Shown: piece by piece, positions 47,043 through 58,080 of the stretch
How positions within the stretch are numbered: the stretch's first letter is position 1
How the letters are laid out: each line of letters starts with the position of its first letter
Assembly (NCBI GenBank): GCA_023213395.1
Contig: CM041465.1
Span: forward strand, 23,560,001-23,624,000
Direction: 5' to 3'
DNA: 64,000 bases
Source: Cycas panzhihuaensis
Lineage: Eukaryota; Cycadophyta
Notes under the pieces: generated by a model
The model's input: the letters and a program-made list of their open reading frames with translations, nothing else
The model's database searches: none
Told to the model about the DNA's origin: nothing
Position numbers and translations under genes: made by a program

Positions 47043-47047
47043 GTATT
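47043..47047. repeat. Target-site duplication of copia-1, right copy
   Basis: GTATT; the left copy is GTGTT at 39464-39468. Confidence 0.75.
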
Positions 47048-48364
47048 GAAGGGGGCTTCCTTACCTTATCCATGCAAAAGAAAAGAAAGGAAAACTATAA
47101 AGGACAAAATGAAGCAAAGCAACTATGCAAGGAAACAAAATGAAAAGGAGAAAGGTGAAAACTTACCCAGATTGAAGTGCCTCTTCCTTTTCATGAATGT
47201 TATGATGAAACCTACAAACATAAAGGTTACTTTCTCTCTCTTTCAAGGGGCTACTAGAATGCCAAGTAGGTGCATATATATTAAGAAAGTAAAGTGTCAA
47301 AACGTCACAAGCAAAGTGCTGGAAACAACACACAATATTTAACTGAAAGCTACTTCTAAACTTATCATCGTAAGTCATAACAAGCAATGGATGCTAGTAG
47401 TTAGCCTCAGAATGGCTAACCCTTTGACATAAGTACCTCCTCCCTACCTTTAAGCACAAGGGTAGCAAGTTAAGATAGTCTATATGATAGCCAATAGTAT
47501 AAGGAACAAATAATATGAAAGCTAGAAATGTTGTTAGTGTTACCAAAGTTTCGGTATATATCATGTACAATGCCGGATGAGGGAGCAGCCAAAAGAGGGA
47601 TATGATACCACTATGCACTGTAATTCCTTGCTAATATGGGACTCTCAAGGTTGGAAATAGTGCAACAAGGGCCTACATACACTGGTTCTAGCAATAGCCT
47701 CCTTTCCAAGGTCGTTCGATGGTCCAAGGAAGACACAAGGAGGAGAGCAAAGGAGGAGAAGGGGGATTGCCCCTTGGGAAGCCAGCCTTGTTGGGTACAG
47801 AACCTGCCAAGTGCTTCCTTCACTCACACCTTGAGAGGTTCACCTCATAGCTCTCTTGGAGAGACAAGAGAGACAACAGAAAGAAAATACAAACATTAAA
47901 GAAAAATCGCAGGGAAATACCTCCTGCATAAACTAGGAAATATTGAAAATGAAAGATGTATGGAAGAAATCTTAGATTTCAAAGGAGTTTTAAGGAGGTG
48001 AAATGAGGAAAGACACAAGAGCTACCTGCTAGGATGAGTTTGTAGCAAGCCAACTTGAGAGCAGCGTAGGAAAAAGCTAATCTAGGCATTTATAGGTAGA
48101 TCCCTACAAATCTAAAGAAGAAACTTGTTGAACGCGAGAAGATGCAAGCTTTGAATGGTATTGCCACTTGGTGAAGCTCGTTGGTGAGATTGACTCCATG
48201 AACCTAAGCTTTGGAAGATAGGGTCTAGGAGATCTCAGCAGATGCACGGCATTTCTTACAAGAGGAAGCTTGCAGAAGAGCAGGGGAAAGAGAGTTGTAA
48301 GAGCTCGTTAGAGGTTGTTAGAGGAAGAAATGAGGAAAGTTTTGGGCTTTATACTTAACCCTAG

Positions 48365-48384
48365 CCCTAATCGAGTAATTAGGG
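48365..48384. repeat. Inverted repeat near the LTR promoter of BD
   Basis: CCCTAAT and ATTAGGG, perfect 7-base arms around a 6-base centre. Same place as CCCTAATC-N4-GATTAGGG in A (12477-12496). Confidence 0.65.
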
Positions 48385-48508
48385 TTAGGTTGGGACTTGG
48401 GAAGAGACTAATCCATGTGGCAATTTCGTAAAAAATGTGAAAATTACCATGGCAGATTAAAAAAATAGAGGTGGACAGTCACACCATGGAAAAGTTTGTA
48501 GTATCACG

Positions 48509-48536
48509 GTAAACTTCAGGGTACCGCTAAGTTTAC
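48509..48536. repeat. Inverted repeat in U3 of BD
   Basis: GTAAACTT and AAGTTTAC, perfect 8-base arms, with GGTACC (itself a palindrome) in the 12-base centre. Counterparts: 15148-15175 in the 3' LTR and 49681-49706 in G; decayed in A and C. Confidence 0.7.
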
Positions 48537-49130
48537 AGTAGTGTAGGGCCAGAATGTAATAAAAAGAGAGATAAAGGTCTTAGGGGCCCTAGAAGAGGGT
48601 ACCCTAGGCCTAGGAGGGGCTCACCCTTCTGTCCAGGTGCTTGGGGATAGTCCAAGTGGGCAAATGGGCTAGACCGGATAAGGCATCAAGAGGTAGGGTT
48701 CCCAAGAAACCTATGGACAGACATAAAATACCAACCACTCCTAATGGAATGCTAGGGACTATAGTATGGTGAGAAAGGTATGAGTGGATCACACAAATTG
48801 GTCAATGGTTGAGGCGATGTAGAGATGTAGTATAGGGTTGTAAAGTGCCATAAGGATGCATGCCTCACAGAGAAGCATGTCCCGGGGTTCGTCATAGGCT
48901 AGGAACATGCAACATGATCAAGCAGCAAGATGCATGGCAATCACAAAGATGAGGCACTCAATCATGCAATGAGTCAAGTAATGCTTCAATCTACCTCCTG
49001 AAATGACTAAGAAGGGAGATGGGAGCATACATGTACTTACCTAAGTCAACCCATCTATACCCATTCCTTGTAGTTGAGAAGCACTAGCATTCGCCATTAC
49101 ATTACGCTTCTAAGTAGCGAGGCTCTTCTT

Positions 49131-49142
49131 CCAAGGGGGTAG
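49131..49142 (+). promoter_or_regulatory. Polypurine tract of element G
   Basis: CCAAGGGGGTAG before TGTTTCTCGG; same as CCAAGGGGGCAG before the C 3' LTR. Confidence 0.7.
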
Positions 49143-52100
49143 TGTTTCTCGGTCACTAGGGATGGACATGGGTGAGTTGACTTAGGTAAGTTTAGGTATT
49201 CCCCTATCCTTACCCTTGTTATTTTAAGAAAAGGTGGATTGAAGTACTTTACCTACATCACACTCTAATTGATTGATTGATTGATCACTATGTATTCGTT
49301 GCTTGACCATATTGCATCCCATCATCTTTTTAGCCTATGATGATCTAGGAATACATATCCCATGGTGCTCCACAACCCTCCATCGTGTCTCCACGATATC
49401 TCCAAGTACCTTTTAGCTTTGGTAGCCCTTACTACATCATCCATTGGCGCAACATGACCCCTAACACCCCACCTAGGCCTGGTCATCACATCACATCCAC
49501 CTTTGTATCTCTTTTGGGAATCTTTCACCATCATTGCTTACTTGTTGTGGCCCCTCTAAGTCCCATGATCCCCTTTGCCACTTGAACATTGTACCATGCC
49601 TCTTTAGGGCCTAAGGTTCCCTCTTTTTAGAGCTTCCAGGCTCCCTCTTTTCTCTTTTCTTTTATTTCTTTTGCACCACTGTAAACTTTGTGGTACCACT
49701 AAGTTTCTCACAAGGTGACTATCCATAGCCATTTTTTAAATTTTCCGTGGCTAATTTTATATTTATTACAAAATTACCATGTGACAGTGACTTAGTTCTT
49801 GCCTAGGCCGAATCCTAATCACTTGATTGAGCTAGGGTTGGGTTTAAAAACCTAAAATCCACCTTATTTCTCCTCTCTCTCATTCAATTTTCACTACTAT
49901 CTTCTCCAAAAATGCCCTGTAATAGGATCAAGTTCTATTACACTTGGCTCACACCCAACTTCCATCCCCTTGTAGGTCAATACATGCAGTTTATAGGTTT
50001 GCAACATGGCTAGTTGAGGAAAGATTATGCTTCAAATGCTTGACCAAGCTCTAGGCATCCCTTTTGCTCAAGTTTTTGTCTCTATTTGCTACACCACTAG
50101 GGTCTTCTCCAGAAAACCCCAATGGGTCTTCTTCCTCACCTAGTTTGATAGGGAAATATGCCTTAAATCTACCCTTACCAAGTACTCTTAAATTAGTCTT
50201 TTGGTTTCCCTTCTTTGAGTAATATAGATACTCTTCTACCAGTACTTTTTACTGCAAGTTTCTTCATTTCTTTCTATTACAACAGGAGGCAAATCCTCCT
50301 TTTTCTTAGCCTATCCACACTCCTCTCTTAGTTCTCTTTAGATTCTTTAAAGAGACAGTAAGGAAGAGGGTTTCACCAAGAGTGAAAGGATCCATAAACA
50401 GGGTCTTGCACCTAATGTGCCTTCTCCTCAAGGGAAACCCCCTTCTCTCCTCCCCTCTCCTTCTGCATACCTCCCTTGGTTTCCCAAGAACCATTGAAGA
50501 GTAGATCACTATTGGCAGTAGTGTAGGAAACCTATTACTGCATCTGCAACCAACACCACAGATCCTACATAGCTGGGGTTTCAACCTCATCCTATATCCC
50601 TCTTGTCTTTTGATTGAATCCTTGCAAAAAACCTGCAAAAGTTGCACTTTGCAACTTTTGCAACATTGGCGACATTTGCAGTATCTCTTGCCATCTTTGC
50701 TTACTTTTTTAAAGAGACTTGTTTGCATTTGTTATTGGGTTATTTCACTCTCATTACCCCTTTATCTTAGTACTTGGGGGTAGTGTAGAGCAATTTAGAT
50801 TCAGAGGGTTAGCCATTCTAAGGCTAACCACTTTTTCTCTTTCTCTCCCCCATTCTCCTACATCATACGTTAAATAATATATGTAACCTAAGGAACAACA
50901 TTGATATTAAATGTATTCCTTTCAATAGAGATAAATGTATCTTGCTACTTTTCCTTTCCCATACTTGTCTTTCATGTGTTTGGTGCCCCATGGGAAGGGG
51001 TGAACTTTGTTGGTGCAGGTTTCCCTTGCATTTGGAGTAAGAGAGAATTTTATTCCAGGTACATTTCTATTCCACTCAATAGTTATTTTTCTTGTACTCA
51101 AAGATTATAAAGTAAAGTTGTTTTAGTATTTATATTTCCTTTCTCTGCATTTCCTTTTTTTTATTTTCGGTTTTAGGGGAAGGTAAGGAGGCCCTCTTGC
51201 TTCATTAGCATTCCTTCCATTGTGCCATCTGTGGTAAGGAGAAGGGTGAGGATTGTATGAGTGGTGAGGGTAGCACTACTCTGGCCGTCACATTTTTGGG
51301 TGCATTTCTCTCCCTAGCATTCTTTCTCTTACCCAATTTTCCCCTTTTGAATACCCTTAGACAAAAGGAAAAGGAAATGATTAGTGTTATCTTTTGCACT
51401 TTGCTTGTTCATTCTATGTTTGCCCATTTCAAGCTCACATAGTTGAAGATCTAGGCAGCTTACTCCAATAGGTGCTTGCTCTTTCCTTTGGCACATATAC
51501 CCCCACATGTTACCTTTTTTCATATAGGCCTTGACCTCTACTAAGACCTAGGCAAGGTAGGATAGCACTCATCTACACACACTCTTATCATCTCATTATA
51601 TATCATGAAGTAGCTTTACATCCCTTGCGTGAGCTTTTTGCTACATACCAATCTCCTTAATTTCCTTCTTTGCATTTGAAAGAATAAAGAGAGTGAGGTT
51701 ACATATAGAAAGAGAGAGAGTGTGCATTACTTTCTTTCTTGAAGAAGTCATTTCTTCTAAACACAAACACTACATTTCCAATTTATATCTCTTTACCATA
51801 TGGTGAAATAAAAATAAACATAGGACAACCTTCTTTATTAACTTGTCATACCTAGAACCCCCCTTAGGTTTGGTGCCTTGAGGGCACCTTCTCTCAAGGT
51901 TATTTTCTCCTTCTTCCCTTGTTCTCCTAAGCTAGACCACCTAGGTCTGGACCTTGGGTCAATGCTTAGTTTGTAAAACCAGCTGCCCTCTTATCTACTA
52001 ATGTTGCAAGCCACCTTAGGCTTACGTGTGAGACTTTCTCCTTTCTTGCTAAGGATCATTCCTCTAGTCACCCCTTCACGCGAGGAGTTATTCCCTTGCC

Positions 52101-52377
52101 TCCTTCAACCATCCAAGCATGGGAGGGCCCCCTTTTTGAGGTTACTCAAGAAACTGAGGAGATCCCTCATCCACCCACTACTCTGCATCATGGAGGAGTT
52201 ACCCTAAAGGGGTTTGTGCACCATTTGTAGATCCTCAAACCTGCATTCTGACATGCAAATGCCCCTTGTGGGTGATCTATTTCCCTTGCTATCGTAGGTC
52301 CATAACCACCAAAATTGTTAGTCATTTGGCTTGACCTCATTCAAGTCTAGTGACCCTCCCCTAGAGGTGTGATTCCA
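49143..52377 (+). repeat. 3' LTR of element G
   Basis: Begins TGTTTCTCGGTCACTAGGG and ends at CTAGAGGTGTGATTCCA, matching the BD LTR end GTAATTCCA. Length 3235 bp. Shared blocks: ACTTAGGTAAG near the start, GTAAACTT-GGTACC-AAGTTT at 49681-49706, CCTAATCACTTGATT near 49812, presumed TATA TTTAAAA near 49834, GGGGAAGGTAAGGAGG near 51176. An (ATTG)n run is at about 49268-49286 and a GA-rich run near 51708. No coding sequence. Confidence 0.8.
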
Positions 52378-52429
52378 GTGGCTAACATCATAGTGCAGCT
52401 AGACCAAATATGGGTTGCAGGATATGATG

Positions 52430-52863
52430 GCTTCTCTTATTATTCCTTGCTCTAGTATTGGTTTTATGACCACTTTAGGGGAGTAGGACCAGTGGCATAG
52501 CCCTGGCTAGTATGAGATAATAGGCCTCTTATCCATCGATGGCCATCTCATTTTAGGAGCATCAGACAGCCATAGTAGGTCATGAGATCAATGGTTGCTA
52601 CATCATTAGAACTACTGACTCTTGATGACTATGTGCATCGACCATACCACACCATCTATTGGGACAATAATATGGATTAGGAGGTAGTTATAGGAGATCT
52701 AAGAGATGAGGCCAGTGAGGGGCATGTAGTTATTGGACCTAAGGGAGGAAAGGCTATGGCTACTACCAATGATGAGGCCATGGCCACTATAGGAGAGGAG
52801 ATCCTAAGTATTGATGAGGAGGCAACACCAGGGATACCTGTTTCACCAAAACCTGGCCCTTAA
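52430..52863 (+). pseudogene. Plant mobile domain-like gene fragment
   Basis: DNA at 52450-52490 aligns with 1648-1690 of the antisense gene in A. Further on, SMVATSLELLTLDDYVHRPYHTIYWDNN (about 52588-52675) matches VEATSLDLLTMTDYITDLY of A. It then runs into a Glu/Gly-rich tail and a stop at 52861-52863. It is cut at its left by the G LTR. Either it belongs to a further gypsy element oriented minus (with its antisense gene on plus), or to a cellular PMD gene; the sequence does not decide. Several stops. Confidence 0.55.
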
Positions 52864-55300
52864 TTGGTATTTATTTTGTAGTTACAAGATTTTTACATGC
52901 TTGTTGTATGATTTCATAGAAAATGAAAGATGAATTTATTTGATTATGAATTAGGCCATGTTTTAATGAAGGAATGCATGAATTTGATTCAATGATTTAT
53001 GATGAATGATGACGTGACTTGTATTTTCACTATCATTCATCGATAACTAAGACTATGGCACTAAATTTTTTCTTCATGATCAATTTAACCTAATGCTTCC
53101 TTTAAAACCTTTATTTTTTTAATGTTTTGTCCTTGATTTCTCCTGATTTTGTCATTTTTGGGCTTGTATTTAATATTGTCACCTTGTTCTGGGCCCATTT
53201 ACTCATTTATAAAGTCATTTTGTGCTTCAATTTCTATTTAATATTAAAATTTATCACATTTTTGGCACTGCCAAAAACGTGACCAATTACATTTTCAGTA
53301 TAAAGTCACATTTTAATATGTTGAAAAATGCGATCAGTGGGATTTTTAATTGTCATGCATGTAAAACTTAGCTAGTGCACTAGAATTTTGCATACCACTA
53401 CCTAAATTTGGTGGGATTTTATCTCTTTGATACCTAGGAATGTTGCCAAGGTTTTATATGATTCATGGTAGATGCATTAGTGTGGATTTTACTCAAGTTT
53501 ATAGTGGATTTTTTGAATTTTCTTAGAGATTTTAAAGATTACTACTGTTGTGAATAAAACTTGATTTTTGAAGAGACTTGTGGGTGAAATCATAGAATAT
53601 TTTTGATGTTGTGACTTTGTGACTTGTTGATATTCGAATGTGAATGATCTACGCTTCAATTTTATTGACTTTTATTAAGGTTTCATTCTTCAAACCTCTT
53701 CTAATTTGGTAAGGTCTTTCTTATTCTGCCTCTAGTCTATTTCACAGTATTTTGTAAATGGTTCTTGCTCTGAAATTACTTCTTTTTTTAGTTAATTATT
53801 GTATTAGTTTTATACTTGTTTTAGGCTTTGAAATACTTACTAAAAGGTCAACCCTTTGTGGGGTTCCTTAAGGGCTAGACTAGGGTGGGGCATGGTCATC
53901 TGTCCACCAGTCATCTAGCTATGCCTTCCTATTCTTCTATGGCAACTTATATTTCAAGCAATTTGCCACCCTTTCTAGTATTGCTTCACTATGGTTTAGC
54001 CCTTTTATTTGGTTGGTTTTCTCCTTTGGTTTATTTTGAAGGAAAGTTTTAGAAAACATTAATCAGTTAGAAGGAAAATTACCATTGTGAGGTTCTCATT
54101 TGAAATAGGAAAAAATCTTTAATTTCATAGTATTACAGTTTGTTTGGTTCCACTCTTAAATTTACCTTTTTACTTTTCAAAAGAAAAGCTAAAAACATTG
54201 AATAGTGAATGTACATCTAATTTTTCAATTTATTAAAGGCTCAAGGATCCTTTTGGAGTCTTTCTTAATCTAACTGTGATAGAGTGTTTAGAGCTAGTTT
54301 CTTATTTGAAAGTTGTGATTTAGGTTTGTTGATTGCATGTGGTCTTATAAATTTGAAAAATCATAAAAAAAAATAGAAATAACTTCTTCTTCAAATCTCT
54401 TTCTCATTTTTACATCATAGATTATCCTTTCAAAGAATTAGTTGTATACATATAAAGTCACATCTATCAAATAACATTGCATGTTATTGATTTCTTTGGA
54501 AAGTTTGCATAAATACTCATATTGAGTGGATTGCACTCTTAAAAATATCTTTCCATTCATTGTAAGGTCTATATGTCACATATAAGAAGATAATTTTAGA
54601 TTTACGTTTGCACCTTTCATTTCTTAAAAAAAAAAAGAAAAAAGATATAAAAAAATTTGCATGCATCTAGTTGTAATTTTTCCTTTCTTTGTTGATTCAA
54701 AGTAAAGTAGGCTTTTGATATATTTTGTTTTGTTTATTGAGTATAAAAAACATTAAAAAAAAAAAAAGTACAAGAAGGAAACACAAGATACATAAAAAAG
54801 AAAAAGAACACAAATAAAGAGATGCAAACAAATAAAAGAAAACAAAAAAGAAGAAAAATAAAAAGAACAACTTTTCCATTTGCTTACCCTTTTCTATATC
54901 CTAATAGAACCTGAAAGGTTAAAAAGATTATATGAAAGGAGTCCCTAGGAAGGATATTGAAAATATTGTTAGTATAGTTTTGAATTTAGAAGCCCTTCAC
55001 TTAGTTTTGTAAGTTAGTGGATTCTACTACTCCCCTTTCACATCCATGGCTTTTGTCATATTTTACATTCATACTTTATTAGATGACATAACTAAATGAG
55101 GACTTCTTCTTAGGAGTTGGGTAAAGGTGGTCCCTAAGGACTACTTGAACTTTATATCCTCCACTCTTAATTAAGATAAATATAATACCTTAACAATTGA
55201 GGGATATTTAGTTTAGGTCCTCCCAAGAACCCAACCATCTTTTTAGCAGCCATAATGGGGAGTTACTATTTATTTTCTTTTAAAGCAATGGAAACGACGG
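52864..55300. other. AT-rich stretch without recognisable genes
   Basis: No conserved coding frame. It contains a perfect 9-base inverted repeat with one central base (53259-53277, TTTTTGGCA-C-TGCCAAAAA) and A-rich tracts at about 54627-54650 and 54750-54870. By position it could hold the 5' LTR and leader of element I, but I could not fix LTR ends or a PBS. Confidence 0.5.
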
Positions 55301-55320
55301 CACCTACTCTTAGGTGATCC

Positions 55321-56203
55321 TTGAGACTCCAAGGCCTTTTTTTTTATTATCAAGTGTACCCTTTTCATTTTGGTCAAGAGGTCTCATCATCCTATGTTAA
55401 ATCTTTTGAACTTCAAGCACACATCACTCATGTCTATCCTTCTGAAGATTCAACCCAGTTGTATAACATACCAGTGGAACATGGATACCTTAAACCCTAT
55501 CAATACCTAGGTGATTCTTCTTTTGTAGATCCCTATTTTACATAGGAGGAACCACCTTCTAGTCAACCATATTCATTCTTTTTTTAGTCGATTCTCGCTA
55601 GGATCCTTACTCCACTATGAATGCCTAGTTATCATGACCCATTTTACCCAGAGACTCATACCATAACATCCCTACTGCAACATCTTTAAATCTATCCCTT
55701 AGGTAAAGATTATAAGTTAATAGAAGTAGATCCCCCACTTGATGTTGTTTGGTCTCCTCATCCTTCTCATCCTCCTTCACCAAGACCTATGTCGTGATCC
55801 CATTCCCTATCTTTAGAGGAAGTTGACAACCATAAATTAACTCATTCGTAGCTTCATTAATATCCTCCTAGCCAAGAAGTTTATATTTATTCCCCCTATT
55901 CCATACCTATCACCCATGGAGATACTATTACCATTATTGCTCATGGCAACCCTAGTTCCATACATGCATCCACTTCTAATCAAGTGGTTATGGCTTCACC
56001 CTATTTATGACCTATCCATTCTTATTCCACTAAGATTACCTCTTCCCATCCTATCTCCTCTACCACTTAGTTATCCCATCATATATCATATACCATTTGG
56101 TCCCATGATGTTAGACCTCGTCCACCATCTCCTAGAGCAACTAACATGATTCCCTCTTCACAACACATTTCTTATACTTATTATACTCTTCCTCATACTT
56201 TGA
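55321..56203 (+). pseudogene. gag N-terminal part of element I
   Basis: The open segment 55321-55545 and the Pro/Ser-rich sequence after it resemble the acidic, low-complexity N-terminal Gag of the related elements (VDPYF-stop-EEPPSS, compare DPLFYPDD in A). The start codon is not clear. Interrupted at 56203 by copia-2 and resumes at 61326. Confidence 0.5.
56199..56203. repeat. Target-site duplication of copia-2, left copy
   Basis: TTTGA, identical to 61321-61325. Confidence 0.88.
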
Positions 56204-56707
56204 TGTTAGATATGTTAAACACTTTGCAAGTGTTACATGGATATAGGTGTTACACATGAGCCCTTTTGTAGGGTCTAGGGGCCCATTGTAGGGACCCCAA
56301 CTAAGGGGTCTAGGGGGCCAATAACCCCTAGGTGGGGGTTCATGGACGTGAGCCCCCAAGAAAAATTTTTGGGTGTCTTATGAGGGTCTTGATCATCTCA
56401 ATGGTTTATGCCCATTGTATTGTAAAACTGTAAGGTAGTATCTCATAATGTTGTGTCTATATATTTTTATGTAACAACACATGTAACACAATGAGATAAA
56501 ATGGTCATGGATGAGTCAAGGAGAAGAGTTGGGGTTTATTCATCTATATAATTCTTCAGTTATTGCTTAGATTAATAAAAAGGTCTATGCTTAGACCTAA
56601 ATCTCCTGGTGTTCTTTATTAAGTACTTGATTTATTTATGTTATTTGTTCTTTGCATAGTTTAGAGTTCTATTATCACATTGCTTCTACAGTTATATTTT
56701 CTCTTCA
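56204..56707 (+). repeat. 5' LTR of copia-2
   Basis: TGTTAGATATGTTAAACAC...TTTTCTCTTCA, 504 bp. TATA-like CTATATATTTTTAT near 56457. Confidence 0.93.
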
Positions 56708-56709
56708 TT

Positions 56710-56721
56710 TAGTATCAGAGC
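56710..56721 (+). promoter_or_regulatory. Primer-binding site of copia-2
   Basis: TAGTATCAGAGC, eleven of twelve bases equal to TGGTATCAGAGC (initiator tRNA-Met complement). Confidence 0.9.
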
Positions 56722-56849
56722 TAAGCATTTTAGTTTTATGGGAAGCCATTTGGTAAGTGAGAGCTTTGTGCGGTGAACTTGAGTGTAAAGATCATAGAAA
56801 GCACTATAAGGATAGAGATTTAAACGTTCAATGGCCATAACTTTGAGCT

Positions 56850-57600
56850 ATAAAAGCTAAAGATGGAAGATATCCTTGTTGAAAAATATCAATGGATAAC
56901 TATAGTAAGAACAAAGCCTATAACTATGGGTGACGAAGTCCAGAAGAAAGTTAATTGAAAGGCAATCAATTTGATAAGGTTATGCCTTTCAGACATGGTG
57001 TTGCTAAATATTTCCATATAGTTTATGACCAAAGATCTGTGGAGAAAATTAAAAGGCTTTGCATCATACAAAGTCCCTAGTTAACAAGTTATTTCTTTGG
57101 AAAAAGTTGTATTCACTTAGGATGAGTGATGGAGATATAGTTGCAGATCATCTCATTACATTTAACACTATGGTGAGCCAGTTTGTTTTAGTTGGGGTAA
57201 CAATATCTAAAGAAGACAAGTGTATTACCCTATTATGTTCACTTCCTAATTTTTAGGATAACCTTATGATGACGATGAGCATCACAACTTCTACCACCTT
57301 GAAATTTGATGTTATTTTTGCCAATCTACTATTAGAAGAGACAAGGCAAAAATCTTTTGAGGATTATTCAAAAGAAGCATTAGCAGTGAGAGGTTGAACA
57401 TTAGATTGTGACTAATAAAGGCCTAGGATCAAGTGGCTAAAATCTAGAGGAAAATCTAAATCTCTAGGCAGAGGACCTTTGGTATGCTGGAGATGTGAGA
57501 AGGCTAGCCATATGAAGAGCCAGTGTCGAGTCAAGGTTGATAAGGGAAAGTCACCTGAAGCTACTTCTTCCATGGTAACAAAAGCCTCTGATGAAGCTAA
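56850..57600 (+). pseudogene. gag of copia-2
   Basis: UBN2-type Gag: LWRKL at about 57040, then after a frame change TKSLVNKLFLWKKLYSLRMSDGDIVADHLITFN (57059-57256). An intact CX2CX4HX4C knuckle CWRCEKASHMKSQC at 57485-57526. Stops at 57257 and in the linker. Confidence 0.85.
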
Positions 57601-58080
57601 TGATAATGTTTATTTGGCAAGATCAAGTAGATTATTAAATATTGAGTCTTGCTTAATTAACTTTGGTGCTTCACTTCATGTTACTCCCCATAAGGAATGG
57701 TTTTGTGAATACACAAGGATTGATAGAGGTGAGGTATTTCTTGAGGATCGTTATCCATATAAAATTGCATGTTGTAGAAGAGTAAAGGTTTAATTTGGGG
57801 ATGGAAGGGTTAAAACTATCCCTGATGTGAGTCATATTCCTGGTTTGGATATGAGTCTATTGTCTATCAGTCAATTGGGTGATGCAGGAATAGAAATGAT
57901 CTTCAATAAAGATGGTTGCAGAATGGTTCAAAGAGCATTGGTGTTAGTAAGAGGGGTCTAATTTAGAACACTATACAAGCTTGATGCAAGTATGATGTGT
58001 GTTGGAAGTTACAGTCCAACCATTACATAAAGTAGCAATAATGAAGGTAGGACTCAAATATCACTTACTCGTAAAACTAT
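57601..58080 (+). pseudogene. Protease region of copia-2
   Basis: The segment CLINFGASLHVTPHKEWF near 57647-57700 stands where intact elements have W-x-L-D-S-G-A-S-x-H-M-T. The active-site D-S-G is N-F-G here, so the enzyme would be dead even without the stops. VSHIPGLDMSLLSISQL follows at about 57826. Confidence 0.82.

Larger units (their letters stand above)
13086..49083 (-). mobile_element. Ty3/gypsy (Tat-like) element BD, split by three nested insertions
   Basis: The left half (13086-18374) and right half (32451-49083) belong to one element. The integrase reading stops at 18374 and resumes at 32451 after element C, with the GGCTC target duplicated on both sides. The 5' LTR is split by copia-1 and resumes at 47048. 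The first 233 bases of its 3' LTR lie left of element A, outside the window. The outer right flank is CTAGC at 49084. Relative to A it lacks everything between the 3' LTR end and the middle of antisense exon 2, including the polypurine tract. Confidence 0.85.
47048..49083 (-). repeat. 5' LTR of element BD, outer segment
   Basis: Resumes the LTR after copia-1 with GAAGGGGGCTTCCTTACC, the same block as near 13710 in the 3' LTR, and ends GTTGAGAAGCA. Together with 38538-39468 the LTR is about 2.97 kb. Presumed TATA (TATAAAG on the minus strand) at 48344-48350. Confidence 0.9.
49084..52377 (+). mobile_element. 3' end of gypsy element G (opposite orientation)
   Basis: 49084-49142 matches the last internal bases of element C before its 3' LTR (GCGAGGCTC...CCAAGGGGG), in reverse orientation. 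The LTR follows. No PBS follows the LTR at 52378, so this is a 3' LTR and the body of G lay to the left before BD inserted. The body is outside the window. Confidence 0.75.

Noticed and set aside
50306-50728. 140-codon Cys/Arg-rich frame on the minus strand in the G LTR
   Set aside because: Lies wholly in LTR sequence and has no counterpart in the other LTRs of the family.
54697-54879. Phe-rich 60-codon frame
   Set aside because: Complement of an A-rich low-complexity tract; not a membrane protein gene.
55262-55320. Possible PBS of element I (TGGAAACGACGGCACC)
   Set aside because: It starts with TGG after a CA, but does not match the sister PBS pattern beyond a few bases, and no LTR pair is available to support it.
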